From Bradyrhizobium septentrionale (GTDB lineage Bacteria; Pseudomonadota; Alphaproteobacteria; Rhizobiales; Xanthobacteraceae): a stretch of DNA of 64,000 nucleotides. Position 1 is the stretch's first letter, and every line of letters begins with the position of its first letter. Location: positions 1,488,001 through 1,552,000 of the forward strand of contig NZ_CP088285.1 of assembly GCF_011516645.4 (NCBI RefSeq), read 5' to 3'. A program made the position numbers and the translations under genes. Shown in pieces: positions 1 to 8,398 of this stretch. Under the pieces are notes generated by a model. That model worked only from the letters and a program-made list of their open reading frames with translations. It did no database searches and was not told where the DNA came from.

Positions 1-846
1 GTGGTGCCGACATCGTGCCGGTCATAGGCCCAGCTCTGGTAGATCCAGTCATTGGCGTCGAACAGCTTCCACAGCGCGCTCTCCTGCTGCTCCATCCAGG
101 GCAGCACGTCCGGCCCCGACTTGAATTGCGCCACATACATGTCGGGCGTGCGCGCCGTGAGCAGCGCGACGATGTCGCGGAACAGTCTCAGCCCCTTCTC
201 CGGCGGCGCCGCGTAATTGCCGTCCTGCCACGCCGGATCGTTCATGATCGCCTTGCGCGAGGCCTCCATCACCGCGACCGACCAGGCCGGCGTCTTCGAC
301 AGCGGCACCATCGCCACCAGCGCGTCCATGAAATCGGGATGGCTGACGCCCCATTGCAGCGCCTGCATGCCGCCCATCGAGGGGCCCACCACGGCTATGA
401 CATGGTCGATGCCGAGCTTCTCCTTCATCAGCCGGTACTGCGATTCCACCATGTCGCGGATCGCGAATTTCGGAAACTGCATCCGCGGCTGCGCCTTCGA
501 ATTGCTCGGCGAACTGGTCAGCCCGTTGCCGATTGCATCGGTGCAGACGATGAAATATTTGTCGGTGTCGAGCGCCTTGCCCGGGCCGATCATGAAATCG
601 AGCCGGTGATGATTGCCCGAGATCGCGGTCACCATCAGGATGGCGTTGGACTTCTCGGCGTTCAGCGTGCCGTGGGTGACGTAGGAGATCGAAAAATCCT
701 TGATCGCCTCGCCGCTCTCGAGCTTGAGGTCGCCTTCATTGTAGAGCTGGTGCGGAGGCTGCTGCGGCGTGTGGGCGAGGGCCTGGTTGATCGCAGGGCC
801 TGCGAGCAACGCCAGGACGGCCGCGAATTGGGTGATGCGCTTCATT
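1..846 (-). CDS. Exported MetX-like alpha/beta hydrolase (3' end cut off by window edge)
   Basis: The protein starts MKRITQFAAVLALLAGPA and has a typical signal peptide ending near ALA, so it should act in the periplasm. The rest resembles the homoserine O-acetyltransferase (MetX) branch of alpha/beta hydrolases: a T-A-I-S-G-N-H oxyanion-region motif and a nucleophile elbow GPSMGG followed by MQALQW. The reading frame runs off the left edge, so the Asp/His part of the triad is not visible. Cytoplasmic MetX makes O-acetylhomoserine; the export signal argues that this paralogue hydrolyses or acylates something else. It is divergent from the NTF2-like gene to its right. Family is fairly certain, substrate unknown. 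Confidence 0.85.
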
Positions 847-1105
847 GGTCTCTCCCCATTGTGGCGGCTCTGTCCGGCCGCCTTGCGCCGCAAAGCATAC
901 GGGCCGGCCTTGCCGCGGCAAGGCCGCGGGCGCGAAGATTTGGCCGCGCGGGCGCGGAATAAACCGCGGGGCGGCGCCCCAATGCCGTTTGCACGATGGG
1001 GCACAATGCACGCGCAAGTTGCCGAACCTAATCGCGTTTCGCGCGTCAAACATGTGGTTGATTGTGGAACGCGTCGGTTCACAATGTGAGCCGAGGGCGA
1101 GTCGG

Positions 1106-1570
1106 ATGGAACCGGCGGGGTCGATCATGGGCGAGGATTTGAACCGGCAGCGCATCCTGAACTTCCTCGACGTCTATTATGCCGGCGGCATCGAGGGCGC
1201 GCTCGACCATTGCAGCGACGACGTCGCCTTTCTCGCCAATGCGCCGATCGACATCCTGCCGCATATGGGCCAGCACCGCGGCAAGCCCGCGTTGCGCCAG
1301 ATGTGGACCACGATCCACGAGCGCTATTCCGAGATGCGCTACGAGGCGCCGATCGTGGTGGCCCAGGGCGACCGGGTGGCGGCGCAGCTGCGCGTGTTCT
1401 TTCGCAAGCGCCACAACCGGCGCGTCGTGCAGTTCGACGTCGCGGTGTTCTACACGCTGCGTGACGGCAAGATCATCGAGATCCGCGAGATCATCGACAC
1501 CTACGACCTGATCCAGCAGGTGCTGGAGCGCGATCTCGCCGCGGCGCTGCTCGGCCAGAACGCGGAGTAG
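1106..1570 (+). CDS. NTF2/SnoaL-like small-molecule-binding protein
   Basis: About 154 residues with the NTF2-like cone-fold pattern: an N-terminal helix (QRILNFLDVYYAGG), a region with PIDILPHMGQHRGK, then alternating strands ending in DGKIIEIREIIDTYDL. Such proteins are ketosteroid-isomerase-like enzymes or binding proteins; no catalytic role can be assigned. A second member of the same fold lies 850 bases downstream and shares the G-PID, RGK-A and D-YDL-type landmarks, so the two may be old paralogues. An alternative in-frame ATG at 1127 with a GGCGGGG stretch before it is equally possible. Confidence 0.75.
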   Translation: MEPAGSIMGEDLNRQRILNFLDVYYAGGIEGALDHCSDDVAFLANAPIDILPHMGQHRGKPALRQMWTTIHERYSEMRYEAPIVVAQGDRVAAQLRVFFRKRHNRRVVQFDVAVFYTLRDGKIIEIREIIDTYDLIQQVLERDLAAALLGQNAE

Positions 1571-1691
1571 TCCCGAAAGCCAGAGAAGATCCCGGCGCCG
1601 TCAGGCACGCAATTTTGCACGCCGGCGTTGAACCTCGAAGGCCCGGCAAAGACCTATCACTGGGCTTGTTGCGGTCGGGGCTGAAATCACC

Positions 1692-1952
1692 ATGAAAATC
1701 GCATTGCTCGCTGTGCTTGGTCTTGCACTGGGCGCCCTTGGCGGCGCCGCTCTCGGCATCGGCGCCGGGCTCAGCTGGATCGGACTGGCCAGAACCTCTG
1801 GCATCGACAGCGGAACGCTGGTGTTCTTCACCTTCATGCCGCTCGGCGCCGCGATCGGCGGCGTCGGCGGCGCGCTGCTGTTCGCGGTGGTCGCGATCCG
1901 CGACGCCGAGATCGTGATCGAGCGGCAGCCGGTGCGGCAGCGCGACCGCTGA
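1692..1952 (+). CDS. Small two-helix glycine-rich membrane protein
   Basis: An 86-residue protein with two hydrophobic segments (about residues 4-32, very rich in Gly and Ala, and 42-70) and a charged C-terminal tail ending RQPVRQRDR. This suggests an inner-membrane hairpin with GxxxG-type helix packing. No family was recognised. The ATG follows an AT-rich leader and the gene stands alone between the NTF2-like gene and a palindromic repeat. Confidence 0.6.
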   Translation: MKIALLAVLGLALGALGGAALGIGAGLSWIGLARTSGIDSGTLVFFTFMPLGAAIGGVGGALLFAVVAIRDAEIVIERQPVRQRDR

Positions 1953-2002
1953 ATTGCGAAAGCGAATGTTACTCGTTACGTAAGGTGAGCACGCACGTCA
2001 GG

Positions 2003-2190
2003 CTCCCTCCCCCTTTGCGGGGGAGGGTTGGGGAGAGGGGTGAGTCCCGGGCGAGACGGTCGACGTCAGCGTCGATGTTGCAATTCCAGCCTCGCGCAAT
2101 TCCAGCCTCGCATCGTTGAGATGCAATTTGAGAGAGATTGCCGAGTGGCCACCCCTCTCCCTAACCCTCCCCCGCAAGGGGGGAGGGAAC
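2003..2190. repeat. Paired palindromic intergenic repeat, CCCTCTCCC type, copy 1
   Basis: The left arm (2003-2043) and right arm (2150-2190) are inverted copies: each has an internal hairpin built on CTCCC...GGGAG and a flanking GGGGAGAGGGGTG / CACCCCTCTCCC. About 105 bases lie between. The same architecture recurs at 22769-22932 and, diverged, at 43303-43431. This element fills most of the gene-free stretch 1953-2416; I see no gene in the remaining bases (2191-2416), which include a short AT-richer patch likely to hold the promoter of the next gene. Confidence 0.85.
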
Positions 2191-2416
2191 CCTGCCGCCG
2201 GTGCGTCCCTCACTGGCCCGCCTGATGCGCCAGCGGGCGGGGGTCACATTCCGGTAAAATTCTGCGCAATTGTGCATTGCAAAAATGTCATTTGCGTTTT
2301 CGCCCTTCCGGACTATTTCAGGCGGCAATAGCGATGTGCAGCAACCTGGCGGGCGTCGGCGCTGACCTCCTGCCATTCGTTTGCTTTGAAACTCCAGTTT
2401 CCAGGACCAGACCAAA

Positions 2417-2851
2417 ATGACAGAGCACAGCCTCTGGCGTTTTTCGCGCGCGTTGCATCGCGCGATCAACGAACGCCAGCTTGCAGACGTCGAGCCGCTG
2501 CTCGATGACGAGGTCGAATGGGCCATCTACGGGCCTATCGACCTGTTTTCCTTCTTCGGCTCGCGCCGCGGCAAGGCCGCGGTGCTCGAGGTGATCAAGC
2601 AGATCGGTGAGAACCTCAGGGTTCACCGCTTCGACCGGGAGTCCATCATGCTGGGAGCGGACACGGCGGCCTCGATGCTGCGCTATTCGCTGACGGCCCT
2701 GGACTCCAACAAGCCGATCTCGCTCCGGATCGCGCATTTTGCGCAGTTCAAGGCCGGCAAGCTCACGAGCTTCCGCGTGCTGGTCGACAGTTTCGACCTG
2801 GTCGAGCAGACCGTCGGCTACCCGATCCACCTGCCCCGGATCGCGGTCTAA
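2417..2851 (+). CDS. NTF2/SnoaL-like small-molecule-binding protein, second copy
   Basis: 144 residues beginning MTEHSLWRFSRALHRA, with the NTF2-like pattern: N-terminal helix, LLDDEVEWAIYGPID, RRGKAAVLEVI, then strands ending AGKLTSFRVLVDSFDLVEQ. It resembles the NTF2-like gene at 1106-1570 in order of landmarks but is strongly diverged. No catalytic residues can be named. It is preceded by the AT-richer end of a repeat-containing gap and followed by another palindromic repeat, so it is probably a single-gene transcript. Confidence 0.75.
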   Translation: MTEHSLWRFSRALHRAINERQLADVEPLLDDEVEWAIYGPIDLFSFFGSRRGKAAVLEVIKQIGENLRVHRFDRESIMLGADTAASMLRYSLTALDSNKPISLRIAHFAQFKAGKLTSFRVLVDSFDLVEQTVGYPIHLPRIAV

Positions 2852-2874
2852 CGCCGCCAACTGTTTCACGCCTT

Positions 2875-3011
2875 CGTCATGTCCGGGCCAAAAGCGCGAA
2901 GCGCGTCTTCGCGTTCGGCTCTCCGGGCGGGACGCGGCCGGTTTCGCCAGCCCCGAACCGGCCGCACGGGGACGCCTTGTGGGCGCGCGCACGCTCGTCC
3001 CGGACATGACG
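2875..3011. repeat. Paired inverted repeat, CGTCATGTCCGGG type
   Basis: CGTCATGTCCGGG at 2875-2887 is repeated exactly in inverse orientation (CCCGGACATGACG) at 2999-3011, with a G+C-rich middle carrying smaller hairpins. Immediately downstream (3008-3045) lie short direct repeats of GGTCACATT. Elements of this shape are common intergenic palindromes in Bradyrhizobium-like genomes. Confidence 0.75.
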
Positions 3012-3137
3012 GTCACATTGGCGGTCACATTGACAGTCACCTGCGATCACGTCGCTCTCACTTGCCTCCAGCGGCCCGTTGCCACAATTTCGCACCACGA
3101 AAGCCGCATACTGCGGCTCTGGAATTGCGGGCTGGGA

Positions 3138-4091
3138 ATGACCTCTACATCACGATTTGGCTGGGCGCGGCTGCCGGTAGCGGCGGCCGGCTTCAGCATG
3201 GCGATGGCGCTTGCGGCCGCCGCGCAGAGCCCGCCCTTGCAGATCACTCCCCCGGTCCAGGATAACGTTCAGGATAACGCTGCGGCCGACGCCGGGGCTG
3301 CGGCCGACGAGGCGCCGCCAGCGGCCGATGCCAATGACGCCGATATCCTGAAGGACATCGACGAGAGCAAGCTCGACTGGAGCCAGCTCGACACCGACTC
3401 CACCAGCCTGCCCACGCTGGCGCCGAAGAACGCGGCCAAGCGCGGCAGCGTCGCCGCCAACGATCCGGCCTGGTCCACCAACCGCAACGGCAACGGCTCC
3501 TCGGCGGTGTCGGTCAAGCAGTCGGTCTCGCCGTTCCTCGACACCCGCATCGGCGCCGACATGACGGTCGCCAAACAGGGCACCTTGACGACATCGGAGC
3601 AATTGTCGGAACGGCTCGCCAACGGCGGCAGCCTGCCGCAATCCGGCGGCTCGGCCTGGGCGTCGATCTCGGCGGGCGGCGTGGCCTCGATCTGGGACAA
3701 GACCTCGGTCGAGGCACGGGTCGATCCGGGCGCCGACCAGAGCAAGATCGGCACCTCCCTGAGCAAGTCGGTGCCGCTGTCGGAGCAGTATTCGCTGACG
3801 CTGCAGAACGGCTACGACGTCATCCAGCAGGGCGTGGTCCCGGTGCCCGGCATCGCCAGCCACCCGTCGCGCAGCTACGACACCGGTCAGTCGGCAACCT
3901 TCTCGGTGAACGACTCCGGCACCAGCATCACCGCAGGCCAGACGCAGTCGACCTCCGACGACAAATGGCTGCGCCGGGTCGGCGCCGAGCAGAAGCTGTT
4001 CGACGGCGTCACCGTCTCCGGCTCGGTCGGCGAGACCTCCCAGGGCACGACCAGCAAGAGCATCAGCGCCGGCTACAAGCGAACGTGGTGA
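3138..4091 (+). CDS. Exported hypothetical protein, probably cell-envelope
   Basis: 317 residues. The ATG at 3138 is preferred because it begins a signal peptide (residues 1-29, FSMAMALAAAAQS end) while upstream in-frame sequence is repeat-like. After an Ala/Asp-rich acidic linker (about 40-75) comes a stretch of alternating polar and hydrophobic residues rich in Ser, Thr and Gly, including repeated strand-like phrases such as SLSKSVPLSEQYSLTLQNGY and VSGSVGETSQGT, ending in aromatic W. That pattern fits a surface or outer-membrane beta-strand protein, but no named family was recognised. Confidence 0.7.
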   Translation: MTSTSRFGWARLPVAAAGFSMAMALAAAAQSPPLQITPPVQDNVQDNAAADAGAAADEAPPAADANDADILKDIDESKLDWSQLDTDSTSLPTLAPKNAAKRGSVAANDPAWSTNRNGNGSSAVSVKQSVSPFLDTRIGADMTVAKQGTLTTSEQLSERLANGGSLPQSGGSAWASISAGGVASIWDKTSVEARVDPGADQSKIGTSLSKSVPLSEQYSLTLQNGYDVIQQGVVPVPGIASHPSRSYDTGQSATFSVNDSGTSITAGQTQSTSDDKWLRRVGAEQKLFDGVTVSGSVGETSQGTTSKSISAGYKRTW

Positions 4092-4245
4092 ACGATCTGT
4101 TAGCCCTGTCGCGCTAATGATCAGGCATTGCCCCAACTTGGCCCAGATGCGGTCAAATTCGGCGGCACTGATAGGTCCGTAACTTCATCAATTCGTCGTG
4201 CGGGGGACAAGCCGCGCTTCGCTATTGCGAACCAGGGGAAAGCCG

Positions 4246-4665
4246 ATGAACGCCACCAACCGTACCGAGGAAGCCGAAACGGAGACTTCCGAGGTCGACA
4301 CCAACCTCGCTGCGGTCTCGGAAGTCGAAGCCGGCATCCGCGACTTCGTCCGCAACGACATCGCCTATCTGCGCCGCCCGGTGGCGAGCCCGGAGACCGC
4401 GCCGACCGATCCGAACACCGATGCGACCGTCAACAACGTCAACTCGCTGATCCAGCGCGTCGCCGGCACCTCGCTCGCCGAGATCGAGAAGCTGATCGGC
4501 GAGCTCGAGAGCCTGCGCGATTTGCTGCACGCCGAGGGCCAGCGCGTCCAGCGCGAGATCTCCGGCTATGCCCAGCTCAGCCAGGCCGCGATGAAGTCGA
4601 CGCGCATGATCGCCGACAACGTCTCGCAGTGGAAGCGCGCCGCCGACGGCCTGCGCAACAGCTGA
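4246..4665 (+). CDS. Conserved helical hypothetical protein
   Basis: 139 residues, acidic at the N terminus and predicted almost entirely helical after residue 70 (SLAEIEKLIGELESLRDLL through AAMKSTRMIADNVSQW), so a coiled coil is likely. The start is set by AGGGGA a few bases before ATG. The length and heptad-like pattern resemble small phasin-like or cytoskeletal accessory proteins, but the family is not certain. A strong hairpin follows 26 bases after the stop, so it is probably transcribed alone. Confidence 0.7.
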   Translation: MNATNRTEEAETETSEVDTNLAAVSEVEAGIRDFVRNDIAYLRRPVASPETAPTDPNTDATVNNVNSLIQRVAGTSLAEIEKLIGELESLRDLLHAEGQRVQREISGYAQLSQAAMKSTRMIADNVSQWKRAADGLRNS

Positions 4666-4690
4666 TCCGGACCGACCTCCAAGCCAACAG

Positions 4691-4723
4691 AAGCCGCCGC
4701 CCCCGAACCGGAGGCGGCGGCTT
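4691..4723 (+). terminator. Hairpin terminator after the helical hypothetical gene
   Basis: AAGCCGCCGCC and GGCGGCGGCTT form a perfect 11-base-pair stem with an 11-base loop, just after the stop codon at 4665. The trailing sequence is only weakly T-rich. Confidence 0.75.
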
Positions 4724-4895
4724 CGTATTGCATGCCCTGATACCAACGCAGAACGATTCGTTATTCAGCGCGGTGTAAATTCCGCGACGTCAATTCTTGC
4801 AGAACTTGATTTGAACTTTAGATGCCGAGCCCGCGTCCAATCCGGAGCAGACGTCCGGACCGCGCCTGGTGGGGCGCCCCTTTGGAGACAAATTC

Positions 4896-5033
4896 ATGCA
4901 GAGCGTCCGGCCGGATAACGCCGATCCGATTCCGCTGCGCCAGCCGCGGCAAGGCATCGGCACGATCATGATCCGGTTTATCGGACTGTTGGCAGCCGCG
5001 ACCGTCGTGATGGTGCTGATCTGGAATCGCTAA
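4896..5033 (+). CDS. 45-residue single-span membrane protein
   Basis: A very short gene: MQSVRPDNADPIPLRQPRQ, a hydrophobic span (about residues 22-42, ending VVMVLIW) and a stop after NR. TTTGGAGA lies seven bases before the ATG. A polar proline-containing N terminus followed by one helix and an almost absent C-terminal tail is typical of small tail-anchored proteins in this group. Function unknown. Confidence 0.6.
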   Translation: MQSVRPDNADPIPLRQPRQGIGTIMIRFIGLLAAATVVMVLIWNR

Positions 5034-5173
5034 AAGCGCTTCGCGTGACTGGAATGCGCTCGACGAGAAGCTGAGCTTGATCCGGGGAAGTGTGACGCGG
5101 CCTACCGATAGATCACATTGAAAAAATAAACGCGGCCGGCGCTCCTCGAGCGCCGATGCTTATGGACGCTGAA

Positions 5174-5317
5174 TCAGCGATCGATGCTCGCGGTGGTTTC
5201 GAAGGAATAATTGCCGTCGGCAAAGCCCTTCACGACCAATCCGGTCGCCAGCATCACCACAAGCGTGACCGTCGCGAAGATAATGCCGACGAGTTTCAGC
5301 GCGCTGCGATCCGCCAT
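5174..5317 (-). CDS. 47-residue single-span membrane protein
   Basis: Reads MADRSALKLVGIIFATVTL followed by more hydrophobic residues, then a short polar C-terminal tail with GNYSFETTASID. A clear GGGGA lies before the ATG on the minus strand. One N-terminal transmembrane helix places about 20 residues across the membrane. No family recognised. It is transcribed toward the 45-residue membrane protein gene on the opposite strand. Confidence 0.6.
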   Translation of the reverse strand: MADRSALKLVGIIFATVTLVVMLATGLVVKGFADGNYSFETTASIDR

Positions 5318-5490
5318 TGTCATCCCCAAAGTCTTCGTCAGGAGTTCGTGCCCTCAAACCATAAGGCAGGGACAAAGGTTCAGAATGCGTTAGCAAAAAA
5401 TGAGTTCCACGCAATGCACAACTGCGTCGGCCAGCAGAAGTAATCTGCTAACCATGGCGTCCATGCAACATCAGAGGCGTGCGGGCAACA

Positions 5491-5973
5491 TCAGGAACCG
5501 GGATTGCGCCGCGGCACGAAGGCGGTCGCCAGGAACGAGAACACCACTTCGTTGCGCTGATTGACGCCGGTGTTGCGCGCCTGGAGGATGCCCCATTCGG
5601 GCCGCTTCTCCGAGGTGCGCTTGGTCTCGATCTGGTTGGTGAAGCTTATGGTGTCGCCTGCCAGCACCGGGCGGATCCAGCGCAGCTCGCGGAAGCCCGG
5701 CGAGGGCCCCCAGACCGCGACCGTTTCGCCGCGCGCCGCGGCTTCGCCGGCGAGTTGCTTGCCGTCGGCGACCAGCAGCTTCATGCAGACGCTGGCGACA
5801 TGCCAGCCCGACGCGGCAAGCCCGCCGAACAGCGAGTTGCGCCCCGCCTCCTCGTCGAGATGGAAGCGCTGCGGATCGAACTGCGCGGCAAAGCGCTTGA
5901 TGTCCTCAGGCGTGAAGGTGAATGAGCCGAACTCGCGCCGCGCGCCGATCTCGATGTCTTCAAAAAAGCGCAT
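5491..5973 (-). CDS. MaoC-like hot-dog hydratase (second of a tandem pair)
   Basis: 160 residues of one hot-dog domain. The region FDPQRFHLDEEAGRNS matches the R-hydratase/MaoC signature, with Asp and His of the catalytic dyad in place, and is followed by GWHVASVCMKLL and RWIRPVLAGDTI. MaoC-type enzymes hydrate enoyl-CoA or beta-hydroxyacyl-CoA substrates in the cytoplasm; the true substrate here is not shown. It starts 8 bases after the stop of a homologous gene, so the two are surely co-transcribed and may form a heteromer. Confidence 0.85.
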   Translation of the reverse strand: MRFFEDIEIGARREFGSFTFTPEDIKRFAAQFDPQRFHLDEEAGRNSLFGGLAASGWHVASVCMKLLVADGKQLAGEAAARGETVAVWGPSPGFRELRWIRPVLAGDTISFTNQIETKRTSEKRPEWGILQARNTGVNQRNEVVFSFLATAFVPRRNPGS

Positions 5974-5981
5974 GACCTCTC

Positions 5982-6440
5982 CTATGCGCTCGCAGCGTCA
6001 CGGCGGCTGATGATGATCGGCGACTCCATCTCGCACAGCATCTCGCCGCGCGCGTTGCGGATCGTGCCCTTGAAGGTGACGATGCCGGTCTCGGGCCGGC
6101 TCTTCGAGACCCGCGCCTCGACCACGTCGACGTTCAGCGTCAAATCGTCGCCCGGACGCAACGGCGCCACCCAGCGCATCTCGTTGACCCCGGGCGAGCC
6201 GAGCGAGGCGGTGCGGCCGATGAAGCCGTCGAACAGCATCCGCATCATCAGCGAGCCGAGATGCCAGCCTGAGCCCGACAGGCCGCGGAGCATGGATTTC
6301 TTCGCCGCCTCCTCGTCGAGATGCATCGGCTGCGGGTCGAATTCGGCGGCGAAGCTCAGGATTTCCTCGCGCGACACGTGGCGGGGGCCGAACGTGCCGA
6401 AATGGCCGGGCTTGAAGTCTTCGAAGGTGAGCGTGGTCAT
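5982..6440 (-). CDS. MaoC-like hot-dog hydratase (first of a tandem pair)
   Basis: 152 residues, single hot-dog domain. FDPQPMHLDEEAAKKS carries the Asp/His hydratase signature, followed by GWHLGSLMMRML and MRWVAPLRPGDDLTL. It is clearly paralogous to the next gene on the same strand (shared FDPQ-HLDEEA and SGWH segments). With no dehydrogenase or CoA ligase beside them, the pathway cannot be told; fatty-acid or side-chain CoA-ester metabolism is the general expectation. Confidence 0.85.
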   Translation of the reverse strand: MTTLTFEDFKPGHFGTFGPRHVSREEILSFAAEFDPQPMHLDEEAAKKSMLRGLSGSGWHLGSLMMRMLFDGFIGRTASLGSPGVNEMRWVAPLRPGDDLTLNVDVVEARVSKSRPETGIVTFKGTIRNARGEMLCEMESPIIISRRDAASA

Positions 6441-6755
6441 GGGGTAAGGATAAGCCGGAAGGAAGCCCGATTGTGGCCGTTATTTGCGGCAATCACAACC
6501 GGCCCACTCGCATAGCTCGCCCCTGGACTGCCGGCGCCCGGTCCGGGGCTCGCCTTTGGCGGGACAGACTGGGCTTCTGCGATATCGATCCCGATGGTGC
6601 GGCCGGCGCTGTGGCGCCGTCCCGAACCGTTGGCCCGGCCAAACGCCTCGTCCTGATGGGCGCCTCCCCGCGGGCGGCGGGGATGAAGTGCTAACGCCGG
6701 GGATGACGCAGTAGGATGCGATGCGAATCATATTTCGGCGGCCGGGAGAACCACG
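6441..6755. other. Gene-free stretch
   Basis: 315 bases between divergent genes. It is GC-rich with short stem-forming runs (for example around 6530-6560) but holds no convincing coding frame with a ribosome binding site. Promoters for the MaoC pair (leftward) and the DUF4282 gene (rightward) must lie here. Confidence 0.6.
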
Positions 6756-7052
6756 ATGTTCGATTTCCAGGATCTGTTTCAGTGGGACCGCTTCATCACG
6801 CCCACGATCATCAAGACGTTCTACTGGCTCGTGATCGCGGTCATCGTGCTGTTCGGGATCTCCGGCATCCTGTGGAGCCTCACCGCGATGGCGATCAGCC
6901 CGTTCGTCGGCTTCATCCAGCTGCTCGCGTCGATCGCCAGCATGTTCGTCGGTATCGTGTTCTCGCGCATCGCCGCCGAGTTCATCCTGATCGTATTCCG
7001 GATCAACGAGCATCTCGGCGCGATCCGCGACCGGGACGGAGCGATGCACTGA
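6756..7052 (+). CDS. DUF4282 membrane protein
   Basis: 98 residues. A short N terminus MFDFQDLFQWDRFITP is followed by two long hydrophobic segments (about 20-48 and 52-80) and a charged tail with FRINEHLGAIRD. This is the arrangement of the DUF4282 family of small bacterial membrane proteins, whose function is unknown. A GGAG-like site (CGGGAGAACCACG) precedes the ATG. Confidence 0.8.
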   Translation: MFDFQDLFQWDRFITPTIIKTFYWLVIAVIVLFGISGILWSLTAMAISPFVGFIQLLASIASMFVGIVFSRIAAEFILIVFRINEHLGAIRDRDGAMH

Positions 7053-7207
7053 GGCGCAACGCCTCCGGCCCGACGCGGCCTGCCTGGCGAGCCGTGGTTA
7101 ATCCGAAGTAGCACAAGCGCGCAAATGCCCGCGAATTTCCGACCGGGATTTTAAAGCCGCTCGCGTATCAGCCTCTGCATTGCGCTTAAGACCAACGCGG
7201 GGGCGTC

Positions 7208-7351
7208 GTGAATTCGAGGAATGGTTTTGCCGTGAGGCCGGCTGCCGAGCCGGGCTTTACGACCGAGGACATTTTATGGGCGGTCGGCATCTGGTCGGTG
7301 ATCCTGACCCTGGCGCCGGTGATCGTGTTCTATCTGCTGATGGTGGCGTAG
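7208..7351 (+). CDS. 47-residue single-span membrane protein, GTG start
   Basis: Reads from GTG as (M)NSRNGFAVRPAAEPGFTTED, then one hydrophobic span to the end (WSVILTLAPVIVFYLLMVA). A CGGGGG stretch lies a few bases upstream. The layout (polar proline-containing start, C-terminal helix, no tail) matches the 45-residue membrane protein at 4896-5033. Function unknown. Confidence 0.5.
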   Translation: MNSRNGFAVRPAAEPGFTTEDILWAVGIWSVILTLAPVIVFYLLMVA

Positions 7352-7356
7352 CGCCC

Positions 7357-7459
7357 TGTCATTCCGGGGCATGCGAAGCATGAACCTCAGATGCGCAATT
7401 GCGCATCGGGGAATCTCGAGATTCCGGGTTCGATGCTCACGCATCGCCCCGGAATGACA
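7357..7459. repeat. Paired palindromic intergenic repeat, CATTCCGGGG type
   Basis: TGTCATTCCGGGGC (7357-7370) and its exact inverse GCCCCGGAATGACA (7446-7459) flank a middle that contains the smaller palindrome GAATCTCGAGATTC. This kind of 100-base element is scattered between genes in Bradyrhizobium-like chromosomes. Confidence 0.85.
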
Positions 7460-7536
7460 TCTCGCTGCTCAAGCATGATCGCGCAAAAAACGCGCGAGAG
7501 CCGCGCGTTCTTCCAGTTCGAACCGAAGCGGCGTTG

Positions 7537-8217
7537 TTACGCCGCCTGCTTGTGCATCGCGCCGGAGGAAGACGCCGTGCCGCGGATCGCCTTGATCGAG
7601 CGTTCGATCGCGGCCCACAGCCGAGTGACCTCGGCGGCGGCGCGGCCTTCCGCATAATATTCGCGGGCGCCTTCACCCTGGCCGAGCGCCATCAGAAGGT
7701 CGGCGCGGTTGGTGATCTGGCCGCTCCACACCGGAGCGCGGAATTTCGCCAGCGCCTCGCGCGCGATCGCGACGATCCGGCTTTCGGCGTTGTCACGCTG
7801 CGCGGGCGCGCCGTTGATCACGACGGCGTAGGGCTTGCGCATCGAGCGGCAGGTCTGGATCGTTTCCTGCACCGCGTTGACGTCGAACACGCCGGGCCGC
7901 GCCGGAATGATCACCATCGTGGCGTTCTTGATGGAATCGTCGACCACGGCCGAGAGATTCGGCGGCGTGTCGATGAAAACCCACTCGATGCCGTCACGCT
8001 TGGCTTGAGCGATGATCCCGGCGACCGAATTCACCGCCGTCTTGATCGCGGGCTCGTTGGTGCCGCGCAGCTTGTGCCAGAGAGTCAGCGAGCCCTGCGG
8101 ATCGGCGTCGATCAGCAGACATGGCTTCGTTGCCTTGTGCACTTGCGCGGCGAGGTGAGCAGCCAGGGTACTTTTTCCCGAGCCCCCCTTACGCGAAGCG
8201 AAAACAATCACGTTCAT
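7537..8217 (-). CDS. Orphan ParA/MinD-type ATPase
   Basis: 226 residues with the deviant Walker A KGGSGKST (residues 10-17), Walker A' DADPQGS, and Walker B-region FIDTPPN. These define the ParA/Soj/MinD ATPase family, which forms nucleotide-dependent dimers on DNA or membrane to position cargo. No parB, parS-like cluster, chemoreceptor or other cargo gene lies next to it, so a plasmid or chromosome partition role cannot be assumed; orphan ParAs also position protein complexes. GGAGGCC precedes the ATG. It is divergent from a possible 44-codon reading frame 34 bases away. Confidence 0.9.
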   Translation of the reverse strand: MNVIVFASRKGGSGKSTLAAHLAAQVHKATKPCLLIDADPQGSLTLWHKLRGTNEPAIKTAVNSVAGIIAQAKRDGIEWVFIDTPPNLSAVVDDSIKNATMVIIPARPGVFDVNAVQETIQTCRSMRKPYAVVINGAPAQRDNAESRIVAIAREALAKFRAPVWSGQITNRADLLMALGQGEGAREYYAEGRAAAEVTRLWAAIERSIKAIRGTASSSGAMHKQAA

Positions 8218-8251
8218 ACCTTGGCCTCCAGATTGACCCCAGGAGGCGAAA

Positions 8252-8386
8252 ATGAATCAGCGCGCTGATTCGCGAAAGAAGAAACTTCTTGCAATCCGCA
8301 AAGTGGCCAAGATTACCGGTGCGTTCTGCTTTTTGAGTCACACTTCATCTATGACACAACTGCAAATGGAAGCGCTAAGCGCTTGA
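8252..8386 (+). CDS. Candidate 44-residue basic small protein
   Basis: A short frame MNQRADSRKKKLLAIRKVAK continuing to LQMEALSA. Its main support is a full AGGAGG seven bases before the ATG, rare in this window. The N-terminal half is strongly basic, the remainder unremarkable. It begins only 34 bases from the divergent ParA start, so it overlaps the ParA promoter region. It could be a leader or a spurious frame; no homologue is known to me. Confidence 0.35.
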   Translation: MNQRADSRKKKLLAIRKVAKITGAFCFLSHTSSMTQLQMEALSA

Positions 8387-8398
8387 TTTGACTCATCG

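Noticed and set aside
2003..2190. A miniature transposon (MITE)
   Set aside because: The inverted arms could be read as terminal repeats, but no target duplication or constant interior was seen; called a paired palindromic repeat instead.
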